Positions 40,381-49,410 of a DNA stretch of 64,000 nucleotides are shown one piece after another (position 1 is the first letter of the stretch; every line of letters starts with the position of its first letter). The DNA lies in assembly GCA_023390175.1 (NCBI GenBank), contig JAEWDK010000001.1, positions 1 to 64,000 on the forward strand. The letters are read 5' to 3'. The notes under the pieces are model-generated. The model made no database searches. It saw only the letters and a list, made by a program, of their open reading frames with translations, and was not told the DNA's origin. This DNA is from Bacillota bacterium. Its GTDB lineage: Bacteria > Bacillota > Clostridia > Oscillospirales > Acutalibacteraceae. Both the position numbers and the translations under genes were made by a program.

Positions 40381-41316
40381 TTACATGGTGGCAGCTTCTT
40401 TTCCTCCTGTGGAAAGGGTTGCGTGCTGATGCATTGCGGTCAGCTCTTCCTGATTTCTGTATCGGGAGGGGGTACAGCCGTGAAAACTTTTAAACTGTTT
40501 GATGAAATAGCTGAAATTATCGAAGCCCACAGCGAGCGCGATTTCCCCAATGGGCAAATCCGTGCTCAGTAGCAGGTCGGCTGCCCGCTCAATGCGAAAA
40601 CTATTTAAATACTCTACAAAGGAGCGGTCCAGATTGTTTTTGAAATAACGGCTGAAATATTTGGCGGAAAGGTTAAACGCCCGGGCAATGCCGGGAAGAC
40701 TCAGCTTCTCGCTGTAATGCTGCTGGATATAGGTCAGAATCGCTTTCAGATTTTTCATCTTGAAATCGGATGCATGTTCTTCTTTTCCGCTTCCGGATTT
40801 CAGAGCTCCATCCTGTACCAGCAAACTGACAAATTTGAGAAGCGACGCTTTCGTCGCAAGCTGGTAGCCCGGCCCCCGTTCCCGGTCAAGCACGGCAATT
40901 TCTAAAAGTTCCTTCCATGCCTGCCCATAATGCGCACCCTGACGGGGAATCCATGTGGGAAAACCCTTTTCCTTCCGGCACAGGGGATTCAGATAATGGC
41001 ACTGTATGCAGTCAAACATTTCAAAGTTGAGGAACTCCATGGGAAAAACCAGCGCATTGTAACAGGTCGGCTCCTCCCCCGTGCTCATTCCGTGCAGCTC
41101 CTGCTGGCCAATCCAAAAAACATCCCCGGCCGTACCGGAAAATTTTTCTTCATTCACCGAAAGCATTAATGTACCTTTCAACACAAAAATCACCTCAATT
41201 TCACGGTGCCAGTGGTAGGGCACGAAAACCCGTTCGTGACTGTTTGTCATCTGATAAAGCTGCAGTGGGTAAAGCAGTGTTCCGCGGAGCGTTTGCTCCC
41301 GTAATCTGTCATCCAA
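40381..41316 (-). CDS. AraC-family regulator with cupin sensor
   Basis: This 311-residue activator has an N-terminal cupin-like domain (about 20-110, with HWHREIEVIFVLKG and FSGTAGDVFWI) and a C-terminal AraC double helix-turn-helix (about 195-300, with LSAKYFSRYFKNN and GFDNFSYFIKQFKSFHGCTPS). It is divergent from the GH13 gene with 170 bases between them, so it probably controls that gene in response to a sugar. Translation probably starts at TTG 41314-41316 after GAGGAGA; no ATG fits. Confidence 0.92.
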   Translation of the reverse strand: MDDRLREQTLRGTLLYPLQLYQMTNSHERVFVPYHWHREIEVIFVLKGTLMLSVNEEKFSGTAGDVFWIGQQELHGMSTGEEPTCYNALVFPMEFLNFEMFDCIQCHYLNPLCRKEKGFPTWIPRQGAHYGQAWKELLEIAVLDRERGPGYQLATKASLLKFVSLLVQDGALKSGSGKEEHASDFKMKNLKAILTYIQQHYSEKLSLPGIARAFNLSAKYFSRYFKNNLDRSFVEYLNSFRIERAADLLLSTDLPIGEIALAVGFDNFSYFIKQFKSFHGCTPSRYRNQEELTAMHQHATLSTGGKEAATM

Positions 41317-41486
41317 TCTAATTCTCCTCTTTTGGTAGAAATCGTGTTATTTTAGAAGGATATTTTGCAAGTATTACACTTGATGAGTGATTATACTGTT
41401 ATTGTAGCACCGCGGAGCGGAAAAGCAATCCCTATTTTTTAACTGCTCCGCCGAAAATAAAATTGATTTTTCGGGAGGATTTTCTT

Positions 41487-43025
41487 ATGCCGGACTGGTT
41501 GAAGGATGCAGTGTTCTATGAGATTTATCCGCAGAGTTTTTATGACACAAACGACGACGGGATTGGCGACATCAACGGCGTCACGGAAAAGCTGGACTAT
41601 ATTAAATCACTGGGCTGTAACGCGATTTGGCTGAACCCCTGCTTTGATTCCCCGTTTATGGACGCAGGTTACGACGTGAGCGACTATAAGAAGGTTGCGC
41701 CGCGCTATGGAACAAACGACGACCTGAGGCGCTGCTTTAACGAGGCCCACAAGCTCGGCATTCGCATTCTGCTGGATTTGGTGCCCGGCCATACCTCCGA
41801 TAAGCATTCATGGTTTCAGGAGAGCCGGAAAGCGCAAAAAAACGAATACACCAACCGTTACATTTGGACGGATTCCGTGTGGAACCGCCCCGATAAATTC
41901 GGCTATATGTGCGGCGTTACAGAGCGTGACGGCTGCTACCTGCTGAATTTCTTTTCTTCCCAGCCGGCGCTGAACTACGGCTTTCATAAAATTACCGCGC
42001 CGTGGCAGCTGCACTATACCCATCCGGACTGCGTTGCCACCCGCGAGGCGTTGAAGGACGTAATGCGCTTTTGGCTGGATTCCGGCTGTGACGGGTTCCG
42101 CGTGGATATGGCTGATTCCCTGGTAAAAAACGACGATGACAAAACCGCCACCTGCGAAATTTGGAACGACATCCGTTCCATGCTGGACCGTGACTACCCC
42201 GAGGCAGCAATGGTTGCCGAGTGGTCCGACCCGGAAAAAGCGATTGTCAAGGCACGGTTCCACACGGACTTTTATTTGAATCAGCCCGGCAACGGATACT
42301 ATGCGCTGTTCCGCAATACAGAAAACGACGGCAGCCAGCGGAGCTTTTTCAGCAAGCAGGGCAAGGGCGACATCACGGAGTTTTTAAACGACTATCTTCC
42401 AAAATACAACGTATCCAAAGCCGATGGGTACATCAGCTTCCTTACCTGCAACCATGATACGCCCAGAATGACGAAATCCTTCGACGAACAGGAGTGCAGG
42501 CTGGCCTACGCGTTTTTGTTCACTATGCCGGGCGTTCCGTTCCTGTATTACGGCGACGAGATCGGCATGCAGTACTCCATGCTGACCAGTGTGGAAGGCG
42601 GATACCAGCGCACCGGCACCCGCACGCCCATGCAGTGGAACAGCGGCAGGAACCTTGGCTTTTCCAGTGCAGAGAAAGAGAAGCTTTATCTGCCGGTGGA
42701 TGAGCGGGAAAGCGCGCCGACAGTGGAAGCGCAGGAAGCGGATAAGGATTCCCTGCTGAATACCGTGAAAAAGGTACTCACCCTGCGGCATGACAATCCG
42801 GACTTGCAGTCCTTGGCAAATTTCGAGGTGCTTTACGCAGAAAAAGGGAAGTATCCCTTTGTGTACCGGCGCGGCAAATTCGTACTGGCGGTAAACCCTT
42901 CCCGGCAGACGGTAACCGTACCGCTCGAGTCAAACGGCAAACCGCTGTTCCAGATTGGCAATTGTTCCTTACAGGACGGCCGCCTTTCCATGGACGGGCA
43001 ATCCTTCGGAATTTTCGAACCGTAA
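41487..43025 (+). CDS. GH13 alpha-glucosidase (oligo-1,6-glucosidase-like)
   Basis: This 512-residue cytoplasmic enzyme has no signal peptide. GH13 regions are clear: WLKDAVFYEIYPQSF at the start, nucleophile Asp207 in GFRVDMAD, acid/base Glu245 in VAEWSDP and Asp324 in TCNHDTPR. The family region after the nucleophile is ADSLVK. The closest well-known types are oligo-1,6-glucosidase and alpha-glucosidase, acting on short alpha-glucans or disaccharides. I start it at ATG 41487-41489 after GGGAGGAT. It is a single gene divergent from an AraC regulator; no transporter is adjacent. Region II has AEWSDP where oligo-1,6-glucosidases usually have GE(T/M). Confidence 0.9.
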   Translation: MPDWLKDAVFYEIYPQSFYDTNDDGIGDINGVTEKLDYIKSLGCNAIWLNPCFDSPFMDAGYDVSDYKKVAPRYGTNDDLRRCFNEAHKLGIRILLDLVPGHTSDKHSWFQESRKAQKNEYTNRYIWTDSVWNRPDKFGYMCGVTERDGCYLLNFFSSQPALNYGFHKITAPWQLHYTHPDCVATREALKDVMRFWLDSGCDGFRVDMADSLVKNDDDKTATCEIWNDIRSMLDRDYPEAAMVAEWSDPEKAIVKARFHTDFYLNQPGNGYYALFRNTENDGSQRSFFSKQGKGDITEFLNDYLPKYNVSKADGYISFLTCNHDTPRMTKSFDEQECRLAYAFLFTMPGVPFLYYGDEIGMQYSMLTSVEGGYQRTGTRTPMQWNSGRNLGFSSAEKEKLYLPVDERESAPTVEAQEADKDSLLNTVKKVLTLRHDNPDLQSLANFEVLYAEKGKYPFVYRRGKFVLAVNPSRQTVTVPLESNGKPLFQIGNCSLQDGRLSMDGQSFGIFEP

Positions 43026-43028
43026 TTC

Positions 43029-43086
43029 ATCCACTTAACAGTAAAGCTCCGCTGGAAACCCAGCGGAGCTTTACTGTTAAGTGGAT
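43029..43086. terminator. Very long perfect hairpin between convergent GH13 and uxuA genes
   Basis: A 27-base perfect stem (43029-43055 with 43060-43086) has a four-base loop AAAC. The inner part, AAAGCTCC to GGAGCTTT, resembles an ordinary bidirectional terminator. The outer 12 bases of each arm extend it past what a terminator needs, and there is no long T-tract after it. Confidence 0.8.
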
Positions 43087-43129
43087 TATGGGAGAATTTT
43101 CCGCAGTACCCGCCGCGGGGTAGAAAAGC

Positions 43130-44176
43130 TTATTTCTCCAATTTTGAAAGCGTTTCCCAGATTCCATTAATATAGGAAGCGCCGAGTGCGCGATCATAAA
43201 GACCATACCCCGGTCTGCCTGTCTCACCCCAAATCATTCTTCCGTGATCCGGCCGGATGTAGCCATCGAAATGATTATCATACAGTGCTTTTACAATCGC
43301 GACAATGTCGAGGGAACCGCATGCTGAAAAATGCGCAGACTCCTCAAAACTGCCGCCGTCCAAAATTTTCACATTACGGATATGCATAAAATGGATTCTT
43401 CCCAGCGAAGCATATTTTTTTGTCAGCTTAACCATATCGTTTGTTCTTACGCAGCCAAGCGAACCCGTGCATAGAGTAAGGCCGTTATATTTGCTGTCAA
43501 CCAGCTTTAAAAAACGATCAAGGTTCCGCTCACAGGTAATAATCCTTGGCAGACCAAAAATCGGAAAGGGTGGATCGTCGGGATGAATGGCCATTTTGAC
43601 ATCGCATTCCTCTGCAACAGGAATAATTTGCTCCAAAAAATATTGCAGGTTCGCCCAAAGCTGTTCTTCGTCTATCTGTGAGTATTCTTCGAAAAGTTTC
43701 TTCAGGTCCTCTTTTTGATAGCTTGCATCCCAGCCCGGCAATGCGAGTTCACCGGTAAGGGGATCCATTTTTTTCAGCTGCTCCGCATCATATGCCAGCG
43801 CGGTGGAGCCGTCCGGAAGGCGCTTGTCAAGCTGAGTTCTTGTCCAGTCAAACACAGGCATAAAGTTATAGCAGATACATTTGATTCCGGCCTCGCCCAG
43901 CCTGCGCATGTTTTCCTTGTAGTTTTCAATGTATTTTTCTCTGCCGGGTTTTCCAAGCTTAATGTCCTCATGAACGGGAACGCTCTCAATCACTTCAAAA
44001 TGGAGTCCGCTGCTTTCGACCTCTGCTTTTAAGCTCATAATGCTTTCCCGGCTCCATACCTCTCCGACGGGAACATCATAAACCGCTGTTACAATACTGT
44101 GCATGTTGGGTATCTGACGAATATACTCAAGAGTTACCGGATCGTTATCCCCGTACCACCTGAAAGACAGTTTCAT
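43130..44176 (-). CDS. uxuA: Mannonate dehydratase
   Basis: This 348-residue enzyme dehydrates D-mannonate to 2-keto-3-deoxygluconate in glucuronate breakdown. The UxuA TIM-barrel features are present: the start MKLSFRWYGDNDPV, the region MAIHPDDPPFPIFGLPRI with metal-binding His, CTGSLG and the end region HGRMIWGE. An AGGAGG site precedes the ATG. It is downstream of an SDR gene that probably makes mannonate from fructuronate. No KdgK/KdgA gene lies here, so the last steps must be elsewhere. Confidence 0.95.
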   Translation of the reverse strand: MKLSFRWYGDNDPVTLEYIRQIPNMHSIVTAVYDVPVGEVWSRESIMSLKAEVESSGLHFEVIESVPVHEDIKLGKPGREKYIENYKENMRRLGEAGIKCICYNFMPVFDWTRTQLDKRLPDGSTALAYDAEQLKKMDPLTGELALPGWDASYQKEDLKKLFEEYSQIDEEQLWANLQYFLEQIIPVAEECDVKMAIHPDDPPFPIFGLPRIITCERNLDRFLKLVDSKYNGLTLCTGSLGCVRTNDMVKLTKKYASLGRIHFMHIRNVKILDGGSFEESAHFSACGSLDIVAIVKALYDNHFDGYIRPDHGRMIWGETGRPGYGLYDRALGASYINGIWETLSKLEK

Positions 44177-44239
44177 TTTATAATTCCTCCAACCGCAAAT
44201 AAATAGATTCTCATGATTTCTTCAAGACTTACTGCAGCA

Positions 44240-45088
44240 TTACACTCCGGAGTAAGCGTTAAAGCCTCCATCCACCGGTAATACGATGCCGGTAATAAAA
44301 CCGGACGCTTCTTCAGAGAGCAGGAACAGCAGCGCGCCGATCAACTCTTCAGGCTGACCAAAGCGTCCCATAGGGGTGGCCGCAAGAATTTTTGCAGTCC
44401 GCTCAGACGGAGTACCGTCGGGATTAAATAAAAGAGCCTGATTTTGTTTGGTAGAGAAAAAGCCGGGAGCAATCGCATTCACACGAATATGCTCCTTCGA
44501 AAAATGAACGGCCAGCCATTGTGTGAAATTGCTGATCGCGGCCTTTGCCCCTGAGTAGGCCGGGATTCTTGTCAACGGAGTAAACGCGTTCATGGAAGAA
44601 ATATTAATAATGGATGCCGCCTGGCTGCCCAGCATATCCTGAGCAAAGACCTGAGTCGGAATCAAAGTGCCCAGAAAGTTCAAATTAAAAACGAATTCCA
44701 CACTTTTTGAATCCAAATTAAAAAAGGTGGCAATATCTTTTTCCGTGTCACCGTTTTGATAATAATCGTTTGTAGTGGTAGCGCGGGGGTTATTGCCGCC
44801 TGCACCGTTAATAAGGATACTGCAGGGTCCAAAATCCGCCAGTATGGCCTTGTGTGCTTTTTCCAGCACATCCCGGTCAAGCACATCTGCGTAATAAGCC
44901 TTGGCAATTCCGCCTTCGGCGGTAATTTCCGCGGCGCACGTTTCCACGGATGCCAGGTTCCTGTCCAGAAGGGCCACTTTGGCGCCGCAGGCTGCGATTG
45001 CTCTGCTGAACATCCCGCACAGGATACCGCCCGCGCCGGTCACGACCACCACCTTTTCCTTTAAGTCGATTTCAAATGGCAGTTTCAT
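44240..45088 (-). CDS. SDR oxidoreductase, probable fructuronate reductase
   Basis: This 282-residue short-chain dehydrogenase has a cofactor site VVVTGAGGILCGM (15-27), NGAGGN (94-99), catalytic Ser164 or Ser165, Tyr178 and Lys182 (YSGAK) and the end motif LPVDGGFNAY. SDR enzymes next to uxuA in Firmicutes reduce D-fructuronate to D-mannonate, in place of UxuB. The 63-base gap to uxuA supports the same unit. AAGGAG precedes the ATG. An inverted repeat lies at 45121-45135, 33 bases upstream. The substrate assignment rests on the neighbour. Confidence 0.85.
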   Translation of the reverse strand: MKLPFEIDLKEKVVVVTGAGGILCGMFSRAIAACGAKVALLDRNLASVETCAAEITAEGGIAKAYYADVLDRDVLEKAHKAILADFGPCSILINGAGGNNPRATTTNDYYQNGDTEKDIATFFNLDSKSVEFVFNLNFLGTLIPTQVFAQDMLGSQAASIINISSMNAFTPLTRIPAYSGAKAAISNFTQWLAVHFSKEHIRVNAIAPGFFSTKQNQALLFNPDGTPSERTAKILAATPMGRFGQPEELIGALLFLLSEEASGFITGIVLPVDGGFNAYSGV

Positions 45089-45120
45089 ATCTTATTCTCC
45101 TTTTCATCCATTCGGGGATC

Positions 45121-45135
45121 ACTGATTCAATCAGT
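45121..45135. promoter_or_regulatory. Palindrome upstream of the SDR-uxuA genes
   Basis: ACTGATTCAATCAGT is a perfect palindrome with 7-base arms and a central C, 33 bases upstream of the SDR gene. It could be an operator for the hexuronate genes; no second copy was noticed in the window. Confidence 0.4.
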
Positions 45136-45309
45136 ATGTATGTGAGGGTTTATCCAGTGGTTCCTTGGGGCTAATTTCCATTATCAGCAATTCAGATTCC
45201 CGTTTATCATCGTCTGTGCGCATTGAAAGCACCTGCTTGAGTAAATGTCAGCCGGCAGGACTGACGTACCTTTTGTGAAGAACTGCGGCGCTTTCCGGCC
45301 GGACAGGGC

Positions 45310-46308
45310 TTAAAAATAAATTACTCTGTTTTCGTGGGAAGATTCATAAATTTTAAACACCAAATCCATGGTCGTGTAAGCTTCCGGAATACCGACGGGA
45401 AAATGCCGGCCTGTTTCCACACAGTCATAAAAATCCCGAATAATTGCATTGTGGCCGCTGCCCCAGTAATTTTTGCCCAGAGCGTCCTGCTGCTCGAAAT
45501 AGATGTGTTCGTTTCTTCCGTCCTCCCAATGACAGGAAACGGCCGTATCCTCCATACGGATTGTAACATGCTCGCAGCAAAGTTCAATCAGTACCGGTGC
45601 ATTGCCGCTGTAAGCGGTAGTAGCGTAAAATACTGCCGGACAGCTGTGAAAATCAATGTACGCTTCAAGCGTGTCCTCAACCTCAATGTGATCTTTCAAA
45701 TGATGGTTTGCCATGTGAGATTCCACGAAGGAAGGACTACCCAGAAATTGCGTTACCAAGTCCAATGTATGAATGGACTGGTTTATCAGAACGCCGCCCC
45801 CTTCTGTGGAAAGTCTTCCGCGCCAACCGCTGTTTTTGTAATAATCTTTGTTTCGGCACCACGTAACAAAAGCCCGTGCACCAACTATTTTCCCGGTATT
45901 CCCGGACTCAAGAAGATCTTTCACATATTTCACATTTTGGTTGTACCGATTTTGGAAACATACACCGATGCGCACCTGTCCCCCAAGAGCAGAAAGCTGC
46001 TCAAGCTGTTCCCTGTTAATGGCAAGCGGTTTCTCCATAAAAACATGAACCCCGCTTTCGGCCGCCTGCACCGCCATGGGAGTGTGCAGGTAGTGCGGCG
46101 TGCAGATGTGCAGCACATCTATCTGTTCTTTTTTAAGCATTTCCTCCAGACTGTCATATGCCCTGGCGCCATAAAGATTTGCCAGAGTCAGAGCACGCTC
46201 GTATTTCGTATCCGCACAGGCGACCAGTACAGTGTTTTCAAGACTGCTCAGCACTTTGGCGTGCACCTGTGCAATTCCTCCGCACCCTACAATAGCTGCC
46301 CGCATCAT
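45310..46308 (-). CDS. Gfo/Idh/MocA-family oxidoreductase 1
   Basis: This 332-residue NAD(P)-dependent sugar oxidoreductase has a Rossmann site AAIVGCGGIAQVHAK at the N-terminus, the EKPLA motif (about 94-98) with the catalytic Lys, and the substrate-side GGGVLINQSIHTLDL with conserved Asp and His. Family members oxidise or reduce sugar hydroxyls, often at C2 or C3. It is the last of three such genes in a row, and its ATG overlaps the stop of the second one (ATGA). The exact sugar is unknown. Confidence 0.87.
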   Translation of the reverse strand: MMRAAIVGCGGIAQVHAKVLSSLENTVLVACADTKYERALTLANLYGARAYDSLEEMLKKEQIDVLHICTPHYLHTPMAVQAAESGVHVFMEKPLAINREQLEQLSALGGQVRIGVCFQNRYNQNVKYVKDLLESGNTGKIVGARAFVTWCRNKDYYKNSGWRGRLSTEGGGVLINQSIHTLDLVTQFLGSPSFVESHMANHHLKDHIEVEDTLEAYIDFHSCPAVFYATTAYSGNAPVLIELCCEHVTIRMEDTAVSCHWEDGRNEHIYFEQQDALGKNYWGSGHNAIIRDFYDCVETGRHFPVGIPEAYTTMDLVFKIYESSHENRVIYF

Positions 46309-47492
46309 TCTTTCGCCCCGGCCGTTTCCGCATTGGTTCCGTAGCTTCCTGTTGTATCAAAACAGATATTTCGGCCTGTTTTCAGCCGGGAATTCTCACG
46401 GCGTTTATCCAGCTCCTCCAGGAACAAATCTTCATCAAAGGGAATTTCCACCGACTTTTGCAGCCAGCTGGAAAGATGCATTGCATTGGAGAGCGTCAGC
46501 CCGTTAATTCCCTCCGTTCCGTTTGCCACAAGCGGGGTCCCGTGAAGAATGTGAGCGGCGAAAGAGTTAATGACCCCGACATGCTGAGGATTTTCCCCAT
46601 CGGTTTCTACTTCGGAAACAGTACAATCCGGCTTGTCAAATCCGCCGACAGCTGTTTTGCAATAAGTACGCTCGTTTTCAGCAAGCTTATATAACATCAG
46701 TTTTTCATTTTCACACACCAGCTTACCCATTTCCGCTGTGACTTCGAACCGGTTTGTACCGGGCGCATCTGCAGTGGAAGTAATAAAAACACCGGTGGCG
46801 CCGTTGGGATATTCCAAATAAGCGGTCACATCATCTTCCACTTCAATGTCATGCCACTTTCCTTCATGGCAGAAGGCCTGCACCCTGCCCGGCATTCCGC
46901 AGATCCACTGAAGCAGATCCAAATTATGGGGGCACTGGTTCAGCAGTACGCCGCCGCCTTCGCCCGCCCATGTGGCGCGCCATGCGCCGGAATCATAGTA
47001 GCTCTGTGTGCGGTACCAATCGGTAATAATCCAATTTACCCGTTTAATTTGGCCCATCTCGCCGCCTGCGATCAGTTCATGCATTTTACGGTAAATACAG
47101 TTCGTGCGCTGATTGAACATCATTCCAAAAGTCAGTCCGCTGTTCTCAGCCGCCTCGTTCATCGCCCGTACCTGTTTCGTATAGACTCCGGCAGGTTTTT
47201 CACACAGGACATGCAGCCCGTGGGCAAACCCCTCCATAGTCAGGCAGGGATGCTGATAATGGGGTACCGCAATTAAAATTGCTTCGCATCTGCCGCTGGA
47301 AATCAGTTCGCTGCCATCGGTAAAAATGCATGTTTCCTTCGGAAGATTTTCCTTCGCCCAGGCACGGCGGTTTTCATCCCAATCCGCGATGGCGGTCAGC
47401 TCTACCTCCGGCGTTTGACCGGATATAATATTTTTGCAGTGCGCTGTGCCAATATTGCCCACACCGATAATGCCAAGCTTTAATTTTTCCAT
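46305..47492 (-). CDS. Gfo/Idh/MocA-family oxidoreductase 2
   Basis: This 395-residue NAD(P)-dependent oxidoreductase has the cofactor site KLGIIGVGNIGTAHCK, CEKPAG with catalytic Lys near residue 98, and GGGVLLNQCPHNLDLL near 185, which is the family substrate motif. The WITDWYRTQSYYDSGAWRATW stretch before it is typical of one subgroup. It is translationally coupled to the oxidoreductase gene that follows and lies about 100 bases after the third family member. Substrate unknown. Confidence 0.87.
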   Translation of the reverse strand: MEKLKLGIIGVGNIGTAHCKNIISGQTPEVELTAIADWDENRRAWAKENLPKETCIFTDGSELISSGRCEAILIAVPHYQHPCLTMEGFAHGLHVLCEKPAGVYTKQVRAMNEAAENSGLTFGMMFNQRTNCIYRKMHELIAGGEMGQIKRVNWIITDWYRTQSYYDSGAWRATWAGEGGGVLLNQCPHNLDLLQWICGMPGRVQAFCHEGKWHDIEVEDDVTAYLEYPNGATGVFITSTADAPGTNRFEVTAEMGKLVCENEKLMLYKLAENERTYCKTAVGGFDKPDCTVSEVETDGENPQHVGVINSFAAHILHGTPLVANGTEGINGLTLSNAMHLSSWLQKSVEIPFDEDLFLEELDKRRENSRLKTGRNICFDTTGSYGTNAETAGAKE

Positions 47493-47591
47493 AGTGGTCT
47501 CCCTTTTCGTTTTACTCCTTACAAGTACCGTAAACCCGCCTTTTCCTATTCATCCCTTATATCGAACCGGATATCTTTGCAGTGTGGATCA

Positions 47592-48665
47592 TTATTGGAT
47601 TTTTACCGCCTGCATTTCCGCCTTGATGCACAGTTCCGCCGCTTTAAAAGCGTGTTCCTGCGTCATGGCATTTTCCGTGCGGTAAATACAGTCCAGAATC
47701 AGCTGTCCGAAGAACGGATATCCTACCTTGCCTGCAACAGCAAAATGCTGCTCGCCGTCCTGATTCACCAGGAACACATGATCACCCGATTCATCCTTAG
47801 CAACGTCGATGTACTTGCGCAATTCGATGTAACCGTCCGTACCCAAAAGGATTGTGCGGCCGTCGCCCCAGGTGCGCAGGCCGTCCGGGGTGAACCAGTC
47901 AACACGAAAATACTGGGTGGAGCCGTTGTCACCCACCAGCACAGCGTCCCCGAAGTCCTCCAGTTCAGGATGATCCGGGTGGTTGTAATTGCCAATCTGG
48001 CTGCGAACCACCGCAGCATCCTTTACATCGCAGTAATATAAAAATTGCTCAATCTGGTGGCTTCCGATATCGCAGAGAATTCCGCCGTATTTCTTTTTCT
48101 CAAAAAACCAGTCCGGCCGGGACGGCGCGCTCAGTCGGTGCGGCCCCAGCCCGATAATCTGGATGACCCTGCCGATTGCGCCCTGTTTGACCAGCTGCCC
48201 GGCGTAAACCGCACTTTCCACATGGAGCCGCTCGCTGTAATATACCATGTATTTTCTGCCGGTTTCCTTCACCTTGTCTTTTGCCTGCTCCAATTGTTCC
48301 AGCGTAGTCATGGGGGTCTTGTCAGTAAAATAGTCTTTTCCGGCGTCCATTACACGCATGCCCAGGGCGCACCGCTCGGAGGGCACCGCCGCAGATGCCA
48401 CCAATTTTACCTCGGGGTCATTCAAAACCTCTTCCTCACTTTTCGCGGCCTTTGCCTGAGGAAACTGCTTTATAAATTCCTTCATTTTCCGTTCATCGGG
48501 GTCGTACACATATTTCAGCGTAGCTCCGGCCTCGGTTAAGCCGTTGCACATACCGTAGATATGGCCGTGATCCAGCGCAACAGCAGCAAAAACGAATTCA
48601 TTTTCGCTAACCACGGACACAGGCTTACCCTTAGGAGCATAATTCATACCGTTTGACTTTTCCAT
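47592..48665 (-). CDS. Gfo/Idh/MocA-family oxidoreductase 3, divergent
   Basis: This 357-residue member of the same fold differs from its neighbours. The cofactor loop reads VALDHGHIYGMCNGL in place of a GxGxxG with Ala/Ser, and the EKP motif is TDKTPM, which keeps the lysine but loses Glu. The family substrate motif is kept as YGGILCDIGSHQIEQF. Such proteins are still usually annotated as oxidoreductases. It comes first of the three in transcription order, after the SGNH hydrolase gene (36 bases), with GGGAGG before the ATG. Confidence 0.82.
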   Translation of the reverse strand: MEKSNGMNYAPKGKPVSVVSENEFVFAAVALDHGHIYGMCNGLTEAGATLKYVYDPDERKMKEFIKQFPQAKAAKSEEEVLNDPEVKLVASAAVPSERCALGMRVMDAGKDYFTDKTPMTTLEQLEQAKDKVKETGRKYMVYYSERLHVESAVYAGQLVKQGAIGRVIQIIGLGPHRLSAPSRPDWFFEKKKYGGILCDIGSHQIEQFLYYCDVKDAAVVRSQIGNYNHPDHPELEDFGDAVLVGDNGSTQYFRVDWFTPDGLRTWGDGRTILLGTDGYIELRKYIDVAKDESGDHVFLVNQDGEQHFAVAGKVGYPFFGQLILDCIYRTENAMTQEHAFKAAELCIKAEMQAVKIQ

Positions 48666-48701
48666 TTCAAATCCTCCCGTGAAATTCGATTTTCAGCTGC
48701 G

Positions 48702-49325
48702 TTACAGCAAACCGACAGCTTTCAGCCAGGCTCTTGCAATAAACGCATGCCCTGCATCTGTGGGGTGAACACCGTCGGCGGAATAATACTGCGGTTCCCT
48801 GGTCGTTATCGATTCGGCCAGCAGTCCGTCAAGGGGAATGTAAACCGCACCAAATTCACGCGCCAAACGGCGAACTGCCTGAATCTTCGGGTCAAGGTCT
48901 TCCCGCCAGGCAAGGCGGTCTGCCGGGTAAGGCAGAACAAACGGTTCCATAATCGTGATAAGCACCCCGGTTGCCTTTGTTTGCGTAAGAATATCACGGT
49001 ATCCGGCCTCGAAATCTTCAACGTCCGTCGGGTCGTTGCTGTCAAATTTTCTCCAGCAATCGTTAATGCCGATCAGAATATTAACCACATCCGGTTTTAA
49101 GTCAGTACAGTCTTCCTTCCATCTTTCCTGCAGGTCTTTCACCCTGTCACCGCTGATTCCCCTGTTGATTACCCGGGCATTCAAATCAGCGCAAAAAGAG
49201 GAAAGATATTGACCGACCTTTTGCGGATACCCTGCTCCAAGGTCTTCCTCCTCGCGGCTTCTGCCGGCGTCCGTGACGCTATCCCCCTGAAACAGAATGA
49301 TGCTGTCTTTTTTTATCAATGACAT
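48702..49325 (-). CDS. SGNH/GDSL hydrolase, probable carbohydrate esterase
   Basis: This 207-residue hydrolase has all four blocks: catalytic Ser16 in FQGDSVTDAG, Gly in RGISGDRV, Asn in IGINDCW, and Asp and His in DGVHPTDAGH. This resembles rhamnogalacturonan or xylan acetylesterases. There is no signal peptide, so it would deacetylate imported oligosaccharides in the cytoplasm. I start it at ATG 49323-49325. Its ribosome binding site (AGG close to the ATG) is weak, and 18 codons upstream have none. It lies between the permease and oxidoreductase genes. Confidence 0.85.
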   Translation of the reverse strand: MSLIKKDSIILFQGDSVTDAGRSREEEDLGAGYPQKVGQYLSSFCADLNARVINRGISGDRVKDLQERWKEDCTDLKPDVVNILIGINDCWRKFDSNDPTDVEDFEAGYRDILTQTKATGVLITIMEPFVLPYPADRLAWREDLDPKIQAVRRLAREFGAVYIPLDGLLAESITTREPQYYSADGVHPTDAGHAFIARAWLKAVGLL

Positions 49326-49410
49326 TGCCTGACACTTCTTTCTATCGTAATAGTTCCAATTGCAAAACCGAATGAGCATGGATTTTCTTATGGAAAATAT
49401 GTAATTTTTA

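Noticed and set aside
45334..46344. 336-codon plus-strand reading frame
   Set aside because: Antisense to a Gfo/Idh/MocA gene with intact cofactor and EKP motifs.
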